From NCBI GenBank assembly GCA_958349075.1, contig CATWBR010000032.1, positions 1 to 17,132 of the forward strand: a DNA stretch of 17,132 nt, read 5' to 3'. The position numbers and the translations under genes were made by a program. The DNA is from an uncultured Clostridium sp. (GTDB lineage: Bacteria > Bacillota > Clostridia > Lachnospirales > Lachnospiraceae). The notes beneath the pieces were generated by a model. It saw nothing but the letters and a program-made list of their open reading frames with translations, was not told where the DNA came from and made no database searches. Shown piece by piece: positions 15,737-17,132 of this stretch. Each line of letters begins with the position of its first letter. The stretch's first letter is position 1.

Positions 15737-16701
15737 TTATCTCAGGATCTGATCACCGTCTTTGGCACAGAGATTACGTTTAACGCCCAGCGCCTCCATC
15801 CATTTGCGGACGGTCAGCGTCTTCCATGGACCCGCGTCCACCTCGCCGTTCTTGACGTTGTCCCAAAGCCAGTCGGGAGTCGGCCATAGACAGATTTCAG
15901 GCCTGATTACACGGTAGAGATCCAGCTCCACCCCGTCCTGGCCGTGATGGGCCATCTGTACGATATCTGCCTTCAAATCTTCCGGTTTGTTCTTTTTCAG
16001 AAGGTTCTGGCCCGCATCCCAGCCCATATCGCCGAGGAAGAGGATTCTCTTGCCGTTTAAGTCCAGGCGGTATGCGACGGAACTGTTGTTAAAGGTATTA
16101 TGAAAACTCCGAAACGGCTTGTTCATGACATTGATCGTCACCTCGTCGACCTGTATCTGCTGCCCTTTGTCAATGGAAGGGTGCAGCTTCTCAGGCGCAA
16201 TATTGTTAAAGGCTGCCAGCAGATTGTCCAGGTTGTCCATCCTGCCCATATGCTCGCCTCTCTCATAAAACTCCCTAAAAATGAATAATAAATATTATCA
16301 ATCTCTATCGGCATGGGCTGCGTATTCAGAATTTCCGTCAGGGCGCCGATATGATCGCTGTGCGGGTGGGTAATCAGCCACGCCGAAACACGGCCTCCCT
16401 TGGCCTGAATCGTCTCAATCAGATGCGGGGCATCCTCTCTGAGTCCTCCGTCCACTACAATCACACTTCCCGCCTTGGTCTGGATAACACAGGACAGGTT
16501 CTGGCTCTGGGTTGCAGGCGCCAGCAGCGTAAGCTCCGCCCCTCCCAGGTAGGTCTCTTCCGCCGCCATTGCGGTATCCTGCACTGTGGCCGTCGGGACT
16601 GGAGGAATCACATCCGCATATACCGGTATCGTCACGGTCATCGCCGCTGCCAGGTAAATGCCGGCTGCTCTTTTCACCCATCTATTTATCGCTCTTCTCA
16701 T
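15737..16701 (-). pseudogene. Exported metallo-beta-lactamase-fold hydrolase, split by a -1 frameshift
   Basis: Two overlapping frames together make one protein of about 320 residues. The first part (16701 down to about 16270) has a signal peptide (residues 1 to about 29, ending VYA-D) and the metal motif HPHSDH (112-117) of the MBL superfamily. The second part (about 16270 down to 15737) continues with FYERGEH, LFLGDMGWDAG and VQMAHHGQDG, which carry later MBL metal positions. The two join if one base is added near 16260-16290, where the coding strand has T-runs (TTTTTAGGGAGTTTTATG). Without the shift, the first frame ends in about 45 unrelated residues. A mutation, a sequencing error or programmed -1 frameshifting could each explain it. 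The second part resembles ComEC-like hydrolases. The promoter and ribosome binding site (AAGGAG, about 11 bases before the ATG) look intact. Confidence 0.82.
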
Positions 16702-16743
16702 TTTTGTGCTTTCTCCTTTTTACTCTAAGAGTTTCCTCCCACG

Positions 16744-16772
16744 ATTATAACAGTTAGTCACCGCAAAGACAA
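16744..16772 (-). promoter_or_regulatory. Strong promoter of the split MBL-fold gene
   Basis: On the minus strand TTGTCT (16772-16767, 4/6) and a perfect TATAAT (16749-16744) are 17 bases apart. Transcription would start near 16737, about 35 bases before the ATG. It may also feed the ABC importer genes, since no terminator was seen between them. Confidence 0.75.
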
Positions 16773-16778
16773 CTTAAT

Positions 16779-16809
16779 AAATTCTGTCAATCTTTGAGAA
16801 ATTCTGTCA
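16779..16809 (-). repeat. 11-bp direct repeat upstream of the MBL-gene promoter, operator candidate
   Basis: TGACAGAATTT occurs twice on the minus strand, at 16809-16799 and 16789-16779, perfectly conserved with a 20-base period (two helical turns). The nearer copy ends 6 bases upstream of the -35 box. Tandem half-sites on one face of the helix just upstream of -35 are typical of activator (for example response-regulator) binding; the regulator is unknown. Confidence 0.6.
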
Positions 16810-16822
16810 GGGGGGATTTAAT
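16794..16822 (+). promoter_or_regulatory. Opposing plus-strand promoter candidate
   Basis: TTGAGA (16794-16799, 5/6) and TTTAAT (16817-16822, 5/6) are 17 bases apart. Transcription would start near 16829 and run into the structured region. The -35 and spacer overlap the distal TGACAGAATTT repeat, so the same regulator could affect both directions. Confidence 0.4.
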
Positions 16823-16874
16823 CGAGAAAGGAGGACGCGGCCGGAACGGCCAATGCCCGGTATGGGGATGTTGG

Positions 16875-16956
16875 TTTCCTGAGTCTTCAGTCCCGGGGAC
16901 AGAGTGTCGTGAAGGGGACTCCGGGCAGGGCTCGACGGAACTGAAGACTCAGGAAA
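16875..16956. repeat. Perfect 17-bp inverted repeat
   Basis: TTTCCTGAGTCTTCAGT (16875-16891) is the exact reverse complement of ACTGAAGACTCAGGAAA (16940-16956), with 48 bases between. No matching target-site duplication flanks it. The left arm of the 11-bp repeat at 16919-16929 lies inside this loop. Confidence 0.9.
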
Positions 16957-16988
16957 GGTTTTCGCGCGGGTGCACTTCCTGCCCGGAG
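16919..16988. repeat. Perfect 11-bp inverted repeat interleaved with the 17-bp one
   Basis: CTCCGGGCAGG (16919-16929) is the exact reverse complement of CCTGCCCGGAG (16978-16988). One arm is inside and the other outside the 17-bp inverted repeat, so the arms occur in the order a-b-a'-b'. This topology fits an H-type pseudoknot or two alternative folds. Confidence 0.85.
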
Positions 16989-16991
16989 GGC

Positions 16992-17026
16992 TTTTCATAA
17001 CATAGGAGTTTCCTATGTTATGAAAA
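16992..17026. repeat. Perfect 16-bp palindrome with 3-base loop
   Basis: TTTTCATAACATAGGA (16992-17007) pairs perfectly with TCCTATGTTATGAAAA (17011-17026) around GTT. The AT-rich lower stem and tiny loop would give a strong hairpin on either strand. It directly abuts the minus-strand terminator to its right. Confidence 0.9.
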
Positions 17027-17046
17027 AGCAGAGGCGTAGCCTCTGC
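17023..17046 (-). terminator. Rho-independent terminator for a gene to the right
   Basis: On the minus strand GCAGAGGC-TAC-GCCTCTGC forms a perfect 8-bp stem (17046-17028), followed at once by TTTTT (17027-17023). This is a textbook intrinsic terminator and implies a minus-strand transcript entering from beyond the right edge. Confidence 0.8.
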
Positions 17047-17067
17047 AATAGAAAGTCATTTTATGAT

Positions 17068-17132
17068 TTATAAAGCACTCTTTAGACAAACAGCGAATAA
17101 CAGAAGCTGTATCGTCAGGTTATGAATAATAA
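17068..17132 (-). CDS. Possible 3' end of a minus-strand gene, cut by the window edge
   Basis: One minus-strand frame is open from the edge for 20 codons (ending LLLFAVCLKSAL) to a TAA at 17070-17068. It stops 21 bases before the terminator at 17046. The position suits a gene end, but 20 codons are too few to identify anything or to exclude chance. Confidence 0.22.
   Translation of the reverse strand, partial: IIHNLTIQLLLFAVCLKSAL

Larger units (their letters stand above)
16829..16995 (+). ncRNA. Candidate structured RNA (hypothetical)
   Basis: This stretch has no convincing coding frame; the short frames on each strand have no ribosome binding site and low-complexity products. If transcribed from the promoter candidate at 16794-16822 it would fold a small hairpin GGCCG-GAA-CGGCC (16839-16851), then two interleaved perfect stems of 17 and 11 bp. 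It would end at a short GCCC-GGA-GGGC hairpin followed by TTTT (16981-16995). Transcription, strand and boundaries are all inferred. It could equally be an untranscribed repeat element. Confidence 0.25.

Noticed and set aside
16276..16282. A classical -1 slippery heptamer (X XXY YYZ) in the split hydrolase gene
   Set aside because: The heptamer reads A TTT TTA, so the first base breaks the pattern, and no clear stimulatory stem was identified; programmed frameshifting remains only one of several options.
16875..16956. A MITE-like mobile element bounded by the 17-bp inverted repeats
   Set aside because: No target-site duplication flanks the arms, and the second inverted repeat crosses the supposed boundary, so a unit ending at these arms is not supported.
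16794..17000. Short frames on both strands over the structured right-end region
   Set aside because: The plus frame would start at the TTG of the promoter candidate and both products are low-complexity G/R/P/S-rich; the DNA signal is explained by inverted repeats.
1..17132. CRISPR array, tRNA or rRNA genes, integrase or transposase
   Set aside because: No regularly spaced direct repeats, no tRNA-like or rRNA stretch, and no recombinase motif were seen in any frame.

Overview
The window looks like a chromosomal segment of an anaerobic Gram-positive Clostridia, most likely a Lachnospiraceae-type bacterium. The reasons are strong AGGAGG-type ribosome binding sites, roughly even base composition, the protein styles (RicT/YaaT, DUF2508, a lipoprotein-based ABC importer with no outer-membrane parts) and the gene order around holB. 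The genus assignment is inference. There are no rRNA or tRNA genes, no CRISPR array and no recognisable insertion sequence.

Plus strand, 1-4175: an ArsR-like winged-helix regulator with its own clear promoter, then a leader of about 180 bases with competing inverted repeats, then a three-gene run: a small DUF2508 protein, an intracellular GH13 alpha-amylase-family enzyme and the glycogen branching enzyme GlgB. This block handles storage alpha-glucan branching and breakdown. It ends at a bidirectional terminator (4234-4281) shared with the convergent block.

Minus strand, 12748 down to 4327: a housekeeping block whose order resembles the Bacillus subtilis yaaO-tmk-...-holB-yaaT-...-yabB-...-yabC region. 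In transcription order it holds a 651-residue membrane protein of unknown function, an Orn/Lys/Arg decarboxylase-family PLP enzyme (YaaO-like), a guanylate-kinase-like protein, holB (pol III delta'), ricT, a TrmN6/YabB-type methyltransferase, rsmI, and a 204-residue unknown protein. A promoter with an extended -10 lies just before holB.

Minus strand, 15712 down to 12766: a three-gene ABC importer of the iron-siderophore/cobalamin class (binding lipoprotein, FecCD permease, ATPase). Upstream of it is an exported metallo-beta-lactamase-fold protein that is split by a -1 frameshift near 16260-16290. All genes from 16701 to 4327 point the same way with short gaps.

Right end, 16702-17132: no convincing complete gene, but the densest non-coding structure in the window. 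It has a near-consensus promoter for the split hydrolase gene, an 11-bp direct repeat (20-bp period) just upstream of its -35, and an opposing plus-strand promoter candidate. Beyond these are two perfect inverted repeats (17 bp and 11 bp) whose arms interleave in a pseudoknot-like order, a perfect 16-bp palindrome and a minus-strand terminator. This stretch is the best candidate for something undescribed: a structured RNA or a dispersed structured repeat.
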